5,998 bases of DNA from an uncultured Eubacteriaceae bacterium (GCA_947565475.1 CANOGI010000145.1:1-5998); one strand, 5' to 3'. Positions 1-5,138 are shown, counted from the first letter of the stretch. Numbers and translations: made by a program. The notes: generated by a model from the letters alone, not told the origin.

Positions 1-58
1 GCGTCCTGGGAAGGAGAGCGTAGTAGAAAGCCTACGCCGACTGACGATGACACAGTAA
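1..58 (+). pseudogene. 3' end of a possible TnpB (IS200/IS605-type) gene, cut by the window edge
   Basis: Reading from base 2, the plus strand encodes RPGKESVVESLRRLTMTQ and then a TAA stop at 56-58. An Arg-Pro followed by a short, variable basic tail is typical of what remains after the last zinc-finger/RuvC part of many clostridial TnpB proteins. No catalytic part of the protein is inside the window. Support comes mainly from position: about 15 bases past the stop there is a compact hairpin followed by TCAA, as expected at the right end of such elements. Frame 1 is also open until about base 105, so the reading frame is not certain. It could be any short gene end or no gene at all. Whether the gene is intact cannot be judged from here. 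Confidence 0.35.
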
Positions 59-96
59 AAAGGATTTTTAGCCGCCGAACTTGTTCGGGTTTTCAA
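59..96 (+). mobile_element. Putative IS200/IS605 right end with terminator-like hairpin
   Basis: A 5-bp stem, CCGAA at 75-79 paired with TTCGG at 84-88, encloses a CTTG tetraloop. It is followed by GTTTTCAA, with TCAA at 93-96. In the IS200/IS605 family the right end is a subterminal hairpin followed shortly by a TCAA-like cleavage site, and the same RNA forms the 3' scaffold of the TnpB guide (omega) RNA. If this is right, the element ends at about base 96 and the guide would be copied from the flank starting at 97. The hairpin plus T-run could instead be a simple plus-strand terminator; those two readings are not exclusive. Confidence 0.4.
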
Positions 97-145
97 GTGA
101 TTTGACTATAAATTAACTATAAATTTCTGTAGAACTCACGTTATA

Positions 146-253
146 TTAAACTCTCTTAATATACTTAGACTCATTATATTTGATTAATTTTTTTGGAAAA
201 TATGCTTGTTAGTAGCTTTCTGGTAATATTTTGATTAAGTTTTCAATTTCCAT
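146..253 (-). pseudogene. Remnant of a transposase start, possibly IS4 family, with an early stop
   Basis: On the minus strand an AGAGGTG ribosome binding site (260-266) sits 6 nt before an ATG at 253-251. The frame reads MEIENLIKILPESY and then hits TAA at 211-209. Past the stop the same frame stays open for 20 more codons (QAYFPKKLIKYNE, then SKYIKRV) to a second TAA at 148-146. The pattern of a short hydrophobic helix, ILPE-x-Y, an aromatic-rich stretch and a basic segment resembles the N-terminus of IS4-type transposases of clostridia. The good start signal with a premature stop and no downstream continuation suggests a decayed insertion sequence. The family call rests on memory of the motif and is tentative; a genuine 14-residue leader peptide is the alternative. 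Confidence 0.35.
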
Positions 254-315
254 AATAATCACCTCTACATGATTATAGCATATTTTTTACTTAATATGGA
301 AATTAGATTACTTAA
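235..315. repeat. Imperfect inverted repeat enclosing a translation start
   Basis: AATTTCCATA at 245-254 is the exact reverse complement of 295-304. A second matching block, TTAAGT at 235-240 and ACTTAA at 310-315, lies outside the first. The inner left arm contains the ATG at 253-251 of the broken reading frame, so an RNA reading in from the right would pair the start codon with upstream sequence. Confidence 0.7.
260..266 (-). promoter_or_regulatory. Ribosome binding site of the broken reading frame
   Basis: AGAGGTG on the minus strand lies 6 nt from the ATG at 253. It fixes that start as a former translation start, since the downstream frame is too short to be recognised otherwise. A TATAAT lies at 277-272, but it would start transcripts inside this site, so I do not call it a promoter. 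Confidence 0.5.
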
Positions 316-327
316 GTTATGAATATA

Positions 328-353
328 GGGCTCTGCCATTGAGCTACCGAGAT
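328..353 (-). pseudogene. 5' fragment of a tRNA (acceptor strand and D-arm)
   Basis: Read on the minus strand, 353-330 gives a 7-nt acceptor 5' strand (ATCTCGG), then TA, then a D-arm with stem GCTC/GAGC closing the loop AATGGCA. The loop has the conserved A14, GG and A21 positions. After the D-arm the sequence turns AT-rich: no anticodon stem, T-arm or acceptor 3' strand follows. This is therefore a truncated tRNA, not a working gene, and its amino-acid identity cannot be read because the anticodon is missing. Such fragments are common where mobile elements have inserted or excised at a tRNA gene. Confidence 0.6.
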
Positions 354-365
354 TTATCTATTTGG

Positions 366-428
366 AAGATATCTGTAAAAAAAGTCAGCAATAAAAATAT
401 TATTGCCATTTAAGTTACAGCATATCTT
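366..428. repeat. 63-bp nested palindrome, MITE-like or structured RNA
   Basis: The outer arms are 366-378 (AAGATATCTGTAA) and 415-428 (TTACAG, one extra C, ATATCTT), pairing over 13 bp with a single bulge. Inside, GCAATAA at 388-394 pairs perfectly with TTATTGC at 400-406 around a 5-nt loop. The nested arms form one long hairpin. It is not beside a gene end in a way that suggests termination, and neither arm is followed by a T-run. A small non-autonomous element is the likeliest reading. Confidence 0.5.
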
Positions 429-491
429 ATAGTCTGCGTTGGGTTGCTTCCCCGCGTTGCTCTAATTGACTGCAAATATGGCATAATTAAT

Positions 492-542
492 AAAGAGTAT
501 GTTTAATCACATTTATTATGGATTAAAATTCATACCCTTTTT
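492..542. terminator. Hairpin with flanking A and T runs, probable bidirectional terminator
   Basis: AAAGAGTATG at 492-501 pairs with CATACCCTTT at 531-540 with one mismatch (a G-U pair in minus-strand RNA). TTTAATC at 502-508 pairs with GATTAAA at 521-527, leaving a 3-nt bulge. The loop is 12 nt. T-rich sequence follows on the plus side (538-542) and, more weakly, on the minus side. It lies about 85 bp past the pectate lyase stop, so it may back up the hairpin at 548-601. Confidence 0.5.
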
Positions 543-547
543 AATTA

Positions 548-601
548 AAGAGGACTGTACACAAATTAATCTAAAATTCATTTATTTGCGACAGCCCCTT
601 T
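548..601. terminator. Imperfect hairpin downstream of the pectate lyase gene, terminator or IS-end relic
   Basis: The outer arms 548-558 and 591-601 pair through GG/CC and CTGT/ACAG, with better pairing in minus-strand RNA because of two G-U pairs. The inner arms 562-569 and 581-588 pair over 7 of 8 positions. The hairpin begins about 22 bp past the pectate lyase stop, where a terminator is expected. The minus-strand sequence GGGGCTGTCGCAAAT also resembles the terminal inverted repeats of some insertion sequences, so the structure may be a pair of abutted element ends that now act as a terminator. Confidence 0.5.
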
Positions 602-623
602 TTTATTTTATTTGAGTTTTTAA

Positions 624-3299
624 TTATTTAACTGAGCTTTTAAGAACGTAATTAAGAATATAAGCGGCGTTTTTAGCTGTTATCTCACTATCATCTTTAT
701 TTATTTTAGCAGCGTTAATTTCTTCTTCCGAAAGAGGATTTTTTGTTTTATCCAAAACATAATTAATAACTTTAACGGCATCATTTATATCAACAACACT
801 ATTTTGGTCTACATCTCCGTTAAATTGAAAATCAGATTCGGTAGTGTTTTCAGAACTACTTTCGGTAGTTGTGTCAGAATCAGATCTATCTTCTAAAACA
901 CTTACTAAAAACAGGTATGTGTTTGTAGTGCCTTTGGTTATTGAATGTGAACCAGGTAACAGCTCAAAAGAGGTTTCGCCGTTTTTTGATACAGAAACTG
1001 TTTTTCCATCAAGTATAATGGTTGGATTAGAATTTGTTGATGATGTGACTATATTAATTTTGGCGTTTTTTGTAGTTTTAAAATTGACATAGGTTTTTGA
1101 TTCCATATTTAAGGATTTTGTAAGTTCTTTTCCGTTATAATCAACTTTTTTATCTGTTTTATATTTTCCGCTATAATCAAAAAAATTATTTGTGTTTATA
1201 TCATTTGTATAATCAAGTATATGTACGCCTTCTTTGTCATCTATAAAATCATCATCCCCGTTGTCGTCGTCGCTTTCTGACGGATTTTCACTGATGTCTT
1301 TACTTGTTGTTTCCGATGGGTCTTCAGTAGGTTGAGTTATATCTGTGGGAATATCACCTCCGGTATATTCAGTTAAAGAGAGAGAGGAGAGATATGCTTC
1401 TTTTGTTGAAAGTCCCGATTGAATCATATAAACACCTGGTTCTAAAACAGTGTATTTCGTACTGTTTTGAGCGGATAAAATATTTTTGCCGTCTGAGTCG
1501 TATATAACAGCGGGATAACTTCCGCCGGATGATTTAATACCTATAGTAGCTTTTTTATCAATTTTAAATATAATACCATAGTCTTTAAATTTATAGGCTG
1601 TTCCAGTCTGTGAGTATTTTCCACCAGGTTTGTAAATTATTCCGTCGGAAATAGAGCTGTTTATTTCATTAGCGGCGAGTTCTTTAATATTTTTATTTTT
1701 GAGTATGTCGCCAAAGTAGTCGATCGCGGATGAATTATCAAATGTAACACCAAAAGGAAGGGAGACTGATTTTTCAGGCTCAAAGGGAATAACTGAGGGC
1801 GGGGTAGGGTCTTCAATAATTTCGGAAGGTTTTTTCATAACACCGCTATAGGCCATACAATCAGCCCTCGCTTGTGAGGCGTCAGTGACTGTATACTCAT
1901 AAAAATCTGGTTTTGTGTCAAAATTCTCAAATTTGCAAGAGGAGGAGACAGTCTGGGATTTATTATTAACAATGGTTCCATCATTCGCTTCAAGCACATT
2001 GTAAAAAGTATCGTTATATGATTTTACAACGGCTCCGCTTTTTACAACTATTGGATTTTTACAGGAATCGTAAAAGTTCGACTCTGAGAAAATAAAGGAA
2101 TTAGCTCTCGCGTCAACCGTCTTACTTGTGTTCCCTTTAAAATAAGAGTTGTAAATATGTATATCAGCCATTCTTGCTAAAGGAGCTCTTGAGTCGCAGT
2201 TATCATAATAGTTATGATGAAAGGTTATATGATACTGAAGATTTCCGTCGCTTGCCCCGACAAGATTTGTTTTATGACAGTTTTTATAAAAATTATAGGA
2301 CATTGTATAATATTGTCCTCTTTTAAAATCACATGAACCGTCTCCCTCATGTTTATCGCTTTCGGTGGGATTAGCGCAGAAGCCTGTGTCAAATGAACAA
2401 TTATGTACCCATACACGCTCTATTGGATTTACTAAATTAGCGGAATCTCCCGAGCCTGTTTGAAAACCTTGAAAACCTAAAGCGTCTTCGGGATATTTTT
2501 CGAAAGAGAGATTTCTAACCTCATAACTTTCATAGTTTTTATAACCGTCACCGACAAAAAATGAAAAACCCCAACCGTCAATAACAGCATCGTATCCAAT
2601 ACCCTCAATAGTAATATTTTTAGAGGATTTTATAATGCACATAAAACCATTATCTTTTACGTTACCGCCATTTTCAATACTCGCCGGAACCGTAAGCCCT
2701 TTAGGTGGTGTAACTGTTCCAATAAATCTTACTATAAGAGGGCGGTTGTCTGAGACAAGTTTTTCAGTGAAAGCGCTGTTATTGTTTAAAAGCCACCCAA
2801 TACCAGTTCCAAATTCCTCATATCCAGGGATAGTAATTGTATCCTTATTTTCATCTGTAACATAAACTATAAGAGCGTTATCTTTTGGAGTACCATTATT
2901 TTTATAAGCTCCTACTCCCTGTTGATAATCTTTATGAGCGAATCCCGCTCTGTCATGAGCTTTAACTGTGATATTCTTTTTAGAGTAAATTGTTTTATCG
3001 CTTGAGGTTATTTCAATATCATAGTTTCCCGCTTCAAGCCCGACAATATCAACTCGTCCTCCTCCATCAGAAGTTCTTATAAGTTCAGGGGCAGCAAGCA
3101 GATAATCGGAAGAGTTGCTTTTTTTGTATTTAACGATGGCGTTTTTTGCGGCTGTGTCGTTCCATTGAGCGTAAAGAGTCTCAAACCAACCGCCTGAAAT
3201 AAAATTATCGTTAGCGTAAATGGGGAAAATATTTAGACCACTTAAAACCATAATTATAATTAAAACAATACTTAAAATGCGTTTTTTTAAAAAGTGCAA
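624..3299 (-). CDS. Secreted pectate lyase (PL1-like) with a C-terminal dockerin-like module
   Basis: This enzyme would cleave polygalacturonate (pectin) by calcium-dependent beta-elimination outside the cell. Residues 1-29 form a signal peptide (basic KKR, hydrophobic core, cleavage near YA-ND). Residues 33-125 look like an FN3-type beta-sandwich. The parallel beta-helix lyase domain spans about 140-485 and shows PL1 hallmarks: WVHNCSFD at 297-304, DGSCDFKRG at 320-328, HKT with Lys343, HHNYYDN at 361-367 and RAPLAR at 371-376. Arg371 and Arg376 match the catalytic and substrate-binding arginines of PelC. Two related beta-rich modules follow (about 512-645 and 691-803), separated by acidic Ser/Thr/Pro linkers. 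A dockerin-like pair of segments ends the protein (827-887). The start is TTG, set by AAGGAGG 7 nt upstream and by the signal peptide. It has its own promoter and is separate from the dpa genes. The lyase call is firm; exact substrate preference is not visible. Confidence 0.9.
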   Translation of the reverse strand: MHFLKKRILSIVLIIIMVLSGLNIFPIYANDNFISGGWFETLYAQWNDTAAKNAIVKYKKSNSSDYLLAAPELIRTSDGGGRVDIVGLEAGNYDIEITSSDKTIYSKKNITVKAHDRAGFAHKDYQQGVGAYKNNGTPKDNALIVYVTDENKDTITIPGYEEFGTGIGWLLNNNSAFTEKLVSDNRPLIVRFIGTVTPPKGLTVPASIENGGNVKDNGFMCIIKSSKNITIEGIGYDAVIDGWGFSFFVGDGYKNYESYEVRNLSFEKYPEDALGFQGFQTGSGDSANLVNPIERVWVHNCSFDTGFCANPTESDKHEGDGSCDFKRGQYYTMSYNFYKNCHKTNLVGASDGNLQYHITFHHNYYDNCDSRAPLARMADIHIYNSYFKGNTSKTVDARANSFIFSESNFYDSCKNPIVVKSGAVVKSYNDTFYNVLEANDGTIVNNKSQTVSSSCKFENFDTKPDFYEYTVTDASQARADCMAYSGVMKKPSEIIEDPTPPSVIPFEPEKSVSLPFGVTFDNSSAIDYFGDILKNKNIKELAANEINSSISDGIIYKPGGKYSQTGTAYKFKDYGIIFKIDKKATIGIKSSGGSYPAVIYDSDGKNILSAQNSTKYTVLEPGVYMIQSGLSTKEAYLSSLSLTEYTGGDIPTDITQPTEDPSETTSKDISENPSESDDDNGDDDFIDDKEGVHILDYTNDINTNNFFDYSGKYKTDKKVDYNGKELTKSLNMESKTYVNFKTTKNAKINIVTSSTNSNPTIILDGKTVSVSKNGETSFELLPGSHSITKGTTNTYLFLVSVLEDRSDSDTTTESSSENTTESDFQFNGDVDQNSVVDINDAVKVINYVLDKTKNPLSEEEINAAKINKDDSEITAKNAAYILNYVLKSSVK

Positions 3300-3476
3300 T
3301 GTAATTCCTCCTTGTATTTTGAAAATATATTTATTGGAAATACTGTTAAAATGATTTTAATGAAAACTAAAGTTGAAAGATATTTTAGATATAGTCTATG
3401 TTAAAATAATTTTGTATTAGTATCTGCCCAAAATCTCGTGAGAAGTATAAAATATTAATTAGTATTTCCTTAATGT
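3300..3476 (-). promoter_or_regulatory. Long 5' leader of the pectate lyase mRNA with a long-range stem
   Basis: From the predicted transcription start near 3476 to the TTG the leader is about 175 nt, much longer than needed. Its first part (3461-3469) is exactly complementary to 3336-3344, near the ribosome binding site, giving a 9-bp stem that would loop out about 115 nt. Inside are a small hairpin (3346-3360) and a 14-bp near-perfect direct repeat (3345-3358 and 3399-3412). I recognise no known riboswitch class. Catabolite or substrate control through this leader would be a guess. Confidence 0.45.
3307..3313 (-). promoter_or_regulatory. Ribosome binding site that fixes the TTG start of the pectate lyase gene
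   Basis: AAGGAGG on the minus strand ends 7 nt before TTG at 3299-3297. There is no in-frame ATG or GTG nearer. The next ATG (residue 17) would remove the basic end and half the hydrophobic core of the signal peptide, so TTG is the supported start. Confidence 0.8.
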
Positions 3477-3482
3477 ATTTTT

Positions 3483-3511
3483 ATTTTAAGGCTCTATTCA
3501 AATATTGTCAA
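3483..3511 (-). promoter_or_regulatory. Sigma-A-type promoter of the pectate lyase gene
   Basis: On the minus strand a perfect -35 box TTGACA (3511-3506) is followed after exactly 17 bp by TAAAAT (3488-3483), five of six to the -10 consensus. Transcription would start near 3476. It lies downstream of the dpaB terminator, so the lyase gene is an independent unit transcribed in vegetative cells. Confidence 0.8.
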
Positions 3512-3559
3512 TAGAAAACGGGGCCAGATTTCAAGTTTTTTATTTTTTAAATACAAACA

Positions 3560-3581
3560 TCCCGAAAATATTTTTTCGGGA
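3560..3581 (-). terminator. Rho-independent terminator after dpaB
   Basis: A 9-bp perfect stem (TCCCGAAAA at 3560-3568 with TTTTCGGGA at 3573-3581) has a 4-nt loop. On the minus strand it is followed by a T-rich stretch (ATGTTTGTATTT). It sits about 130 bp past the dpaB stop and about 50 bp before the lyase promoter, so it separates the two transcription units. Confidence 0.75.
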
Positions 3582-3709
3582 CGCTTTATAGGCTTGTACT
3601 TGAGAATTTAATATTATAAAAATTTATAAACTTAGGTAAATAAAATAATTTAATAAGTTTGTTTAAAGTTTTAAAATACTTTTATTGTATTTATAAGTTT
3701 TACGTTGGT

Positions 3710-4297
3710 TTATTTAGGACTTTCTAGAATTGGTTGAAGCTGTTGGTTTTTAAGCGCCGCTTCAATGGCGTCGGGAATTTTCTCAAAGTCAGCTATCATT
3801 GATTTAGGCTTTTTTTTGTAATCATCCTGTCCGAAAGGTACAAAATAAAAATTTTTTTTGTTTATAAGACCGCCTATATTTTCTAAGTTAGCGCCCAGCG
3901 CGTCATTTGTCGCCAGTGCGAGTAAAACAGGTTTATTATTTCTTATATGAGCTTTTACAGCCATTAACACAGGAGTATCCACGATTCCGCTGTTAAGTTT
4001 AGCTAAAGTATTTCCCGTGCATGGAGCGACAAGCATAATATCTATTAAATTTTGCGGGCCTATGGGCTCGGCGTCTTTTATTGTTTTAATTATTTTTTGA
4101 CCGCATATTTTCTCAATTGAGTCAATAAAAAAATCAGAGCTTCCAAAACGTGTATCCGTATTTAAAACGGAATACGATATAATAGGAGTAATTTTACCGC
4201 CGAGTTCAACAAGGTTTTCCATTTGTTTTAATGAGCTTTTCAGTGTGCAGAAAGAACCGCATATACAATATCCTATATTAACTCCTTTTAAATCCAT
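3710..4297 (-). CDS. dpaB: Dipicolinate synthase subunit B
   Basis: This is the flavoprotein-like partner of DpaA. Together they oxidise the lysine-pathway intermediate 4-hydroxy-tetrahydrodipicolinate to dipicolinic acid in the mother cell; the product is then moved into the forespore and stored with calcium. The 195 residues match the usual length of about 200 (SpoVFB). The flavoprotein fold shows as a phosphate-binding start GYCICGSFCT (9-18), EPIGPQ (77-82), APCTGNTLAKLNSGIVD (91-107), ATNDALG (129-135) and PFGQDD (154-159). The ATG is preceded by GGGAGGG at 4311-4305. In most spore formers dpaB directly follows dpaA; here 841 bp separate them, though strand and order are conserved. Expression late in sporulation (sigma-K) is known for the family, but I found no clear sigma-K promoter just upstream. 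Confidence 0.92.
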   Translation of the reverse strand: MDLKGVNIGYCICGSFCTLKSSLKQMENLVELGGKITPIISYSVLNTDTRFGSSDFFIDSIEKICGQKIIKTIKDAEPIGPQNLIDIMLVAPCTGNTLAKLNSGIVDTPVLMAVKAHIRNNKPVLLALATNDALGANLENIGGLINKKNFYFVPFGQDDYKKKPKSMIADFEKIPDAIEAALKNQQLQPILESPK

Positions 4298-4304
4298 TTA
4301 TTAA

Positions 4305-4365
4305 CCCTCCCGTTGGGGAAGCGTCGATTAATAATTATAAATTAAATAGTTAATCGGCGTTTCCC
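4305..4365 (-). promoter_or_regulatory. dpaB ribosome binding site abutted by a 16-bp inverted repeat
   Basis: GGGAGGG (4311-4305, minus) is the dpaB ribosome binding site, 7 nt from the ATG. Only 4 nt away begins an inverted repeat with arms 4316-4331 and 4350-4365 around an 18-nt AT-rich loop. The arms pair over 14 of 16 positions as DNA. The two odd positions are G-U pairs in plus-strand RNA but A-C mismatches in minus-strand RNA. Confidence 0.7.
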
Positions 4366-4372
4366 TAAGTTC

Positions 4373-4440
4373 TAACACGATATAACGTACAATAAAACAT
4401 AATTAAAGATTGTAATGTTATTGTCTGCTGTATCGTGTTA
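4373..4440. repeat. 68-bp palindromic element with nested arms
   Basis: The outer arms 4373-4384 (TAACACGATATA) and 4429-4440 (TGTATCGTGTTA) pair over 12 positions with one G-U pair in plus-strand RNA. The inner arms 4389-4400 and 4415-4424 pair with one bulged A, leaving a 14-nt loop. The two stems stack through a short internal loop. It is too long and lacks a T-run, so a terminator is unlikely. Confidence 0.65.
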
Positions 4441-4500
4441 AAGTTTTTATCATAAATAAAGAAAATACAGAGAAACGCTTATTTTTTAGTTTAACCGATT

Positions 4501-4536
4501 GGGGAAGTCCGTGATTTTTAAGCGGGGGACTTCCTC
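4501..4536. repeat. GC-rich hairpin in the dpaA-dpaB spacer
   Basis: The arms 4501-4510 (GGGGAAGTCC) and 4527-4536 (GGACTTCCTC) pair over 10 positions with one G-U, around a 16-nt loop. No T-run follows in either direction, so it is not a standard terminator. Its left arm shares TTGGGGAAG with the hairpin at 4316. Confidence 0.6.
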
Positions 4537-4603
4537 TTATATTCAGCGAGAATACAAGCTCCTATTGAATACAAAGGTGTGGTTATCCATTATCGGTTAT
4601 GAG

Positions 4604-4624
4604 TATTTTTGTGAAACAAAAATA
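4604..4624. repeat. Short perfect hairpin
   Basis: TATTTTTGT at 4604-4612 and ACAAAAATA at 4616-4624 form a perfect 9-bp stem with a 3-nt GAA loop. The stem is AT-rich and has no obvious role. Confidence 0.55.
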
Positions 4625-4670
4625 TAAATAGTCTTTAAATACTAATTTTAAAGCAATTGTAGCAGAACTA

Positions 4671-4768
4671 AAAAGAATATTTTATTCAAAGTTTCAGTGA
4701 AAGGCGTTTTGTGTTTTAGACACCGAAATCGTAAAGAAGTATTGAATAAAATGTTTTTGTATTCTTTT
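4671..4768. repeat. 98-bp imperfect palindrome with three stacked stems
   Basis: The stems from outside in are 4671-4679 with 4760-4768 (9 bp), 4679-4689 with 4742-4752 (11 bp, perfect) and 4692-4699 with 4721-4728 (one G-U in minus-strand RNA). A 7-nt bulge lies between the outer two stems on the right side only. Similarity of the flanks continues outward (4659-4668 against 4776-4785), so the true palindrome may be longer. It looks like a folded non-autonomous element or a structured RNA. Confidence 0.6.
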
Positions 4769-4827
4769 CATTATAGAATTGTGCTATAGTCTAAATTATA
4801 ATTGTACATAAAAAATATTGGAAATAG

Positions 4828-4937
4828 AAAATATTTTACAAATATGACGCGTTAAAGCTTTATATTTCGATAGTTGTAAAAATGACTACCAAAAAACGGG
4901 AAAAGAATTTCAAGTAAAATATTTTAGTTTTTTGGTA
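4828..4937. repeat. Two interleaved inverted repeats
   Basis: AAAATATTTTAC at 4828-4839 matches 4914-4925 in reverse complement (12 bp). TACCAAAAAAC at 4887-4897 matches 4927-4937 (11 bp). The order is A-B-A'-B', so the two stems cannot nest; an RNA could form one or the other, or a pseudoknot. The first pair contains the self-complementary core AAAATATTTT and is weak evidence by itself in AT-rich DNA. The second pair is more convincing. Confidence 0.5.
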
Positions 4938-5138
4938 TATTTTAAATTTAAGTCACGATAGTTTTACATTAATTTCTTAGAATTTTTAGAGCCAACCAAT
5001 AAAAAAATTCCTTTATATATCAGGTTTGATTGATTCTTTTAGTTTATTATTTATCTTACTAAATATTTTAAAATCAGCATAAGACTAATAAAGTTGTCAA
5101 TCAGCGTTTTTACAAGTTCTTTACATTTTTATAATATG

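Larger units (their letters stand above)
97..545. other. Gene-poor, AT-rich stretch with mobile-element and tRNA debris
   Basis: No intact gene is visible. The stretch holds a 10-bp direct repeat (ACTATAAATT at 105-114 and 116-125), a broken short reading frame (146-253, minus), an inverted repeat around its start (235-315), a tRNA 5' fragment (328-353), a 63-bp palindrome (366-428) and a hairpin (492-542). A small GC-rich island at about 436-462 stands out from the AT-rich surroundings and can form a weak local stem, but I cannot assign it. Confidence 0.6.
4298..5138. other. 841-bp non-coding spacer between dpaA and dpaB, dense in inverted repeats
   Basis: No convincing gene is present on either strand. 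I count at least five separate hairpin-capable segments: 4316-4365, 4373-4440, 4501-4536, 4604-4624 and 4671-4768, plus an interleaved set at 4828-4937. From about 4940 to 5138 I see only AT-rich sequence without strong structure. The nonamer TTGGGGAAG recurs at the left arms of two hairpins (4313-4321 and 4499-4507), which hints at related or duplicated elements. The likeliest origin is one or more small palindromic insertions between two genes that were once adjacent. Confidence 0.6.

Noticed and set aside
1..96. 3' end of a cobalamin riboswitch (CTGGGAAGG near the start, later GGAT and GCC)
   Set aside because: The conserved closing block does not match well, no B12-related gene follows, and the TnpB-end reading explains the hairpin and TCAA better.
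272..277. TATAAT as a promoter for the broken transposase-like frame
   Set aside because: The transcript would begin inside the ribosome binding site and there is no good -35 box.
436..470. Structured RNA or CRISPR-like repeat in the GC-rich island with GCGTTG twice
   Set aside because: There are only two short copies with no regular spacing, and no cas gene or known RNA motif is visible.
844..1092. Plus-strand open frame of 82 codons
   Set aside because: It is antisense to the lyase gene, has no convincing ribosome binding site and no recognisable protein.
2225..2865. Short open frames on both strands inside the lyase domain
   Set aside because: They overlap the strongly supported PL1 domain in other frames and show no family features.
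5072..5100. TTGACA on the minus strand in the dpaA-dpaB spacer (5100-5095), as a dpaB promoter
   Set aside because: At 17 bp spacing the -10 would be CTGATT, too poor; the nearest TAAAAT is about 25 bp away. It is also over 700 bp from dpaB.
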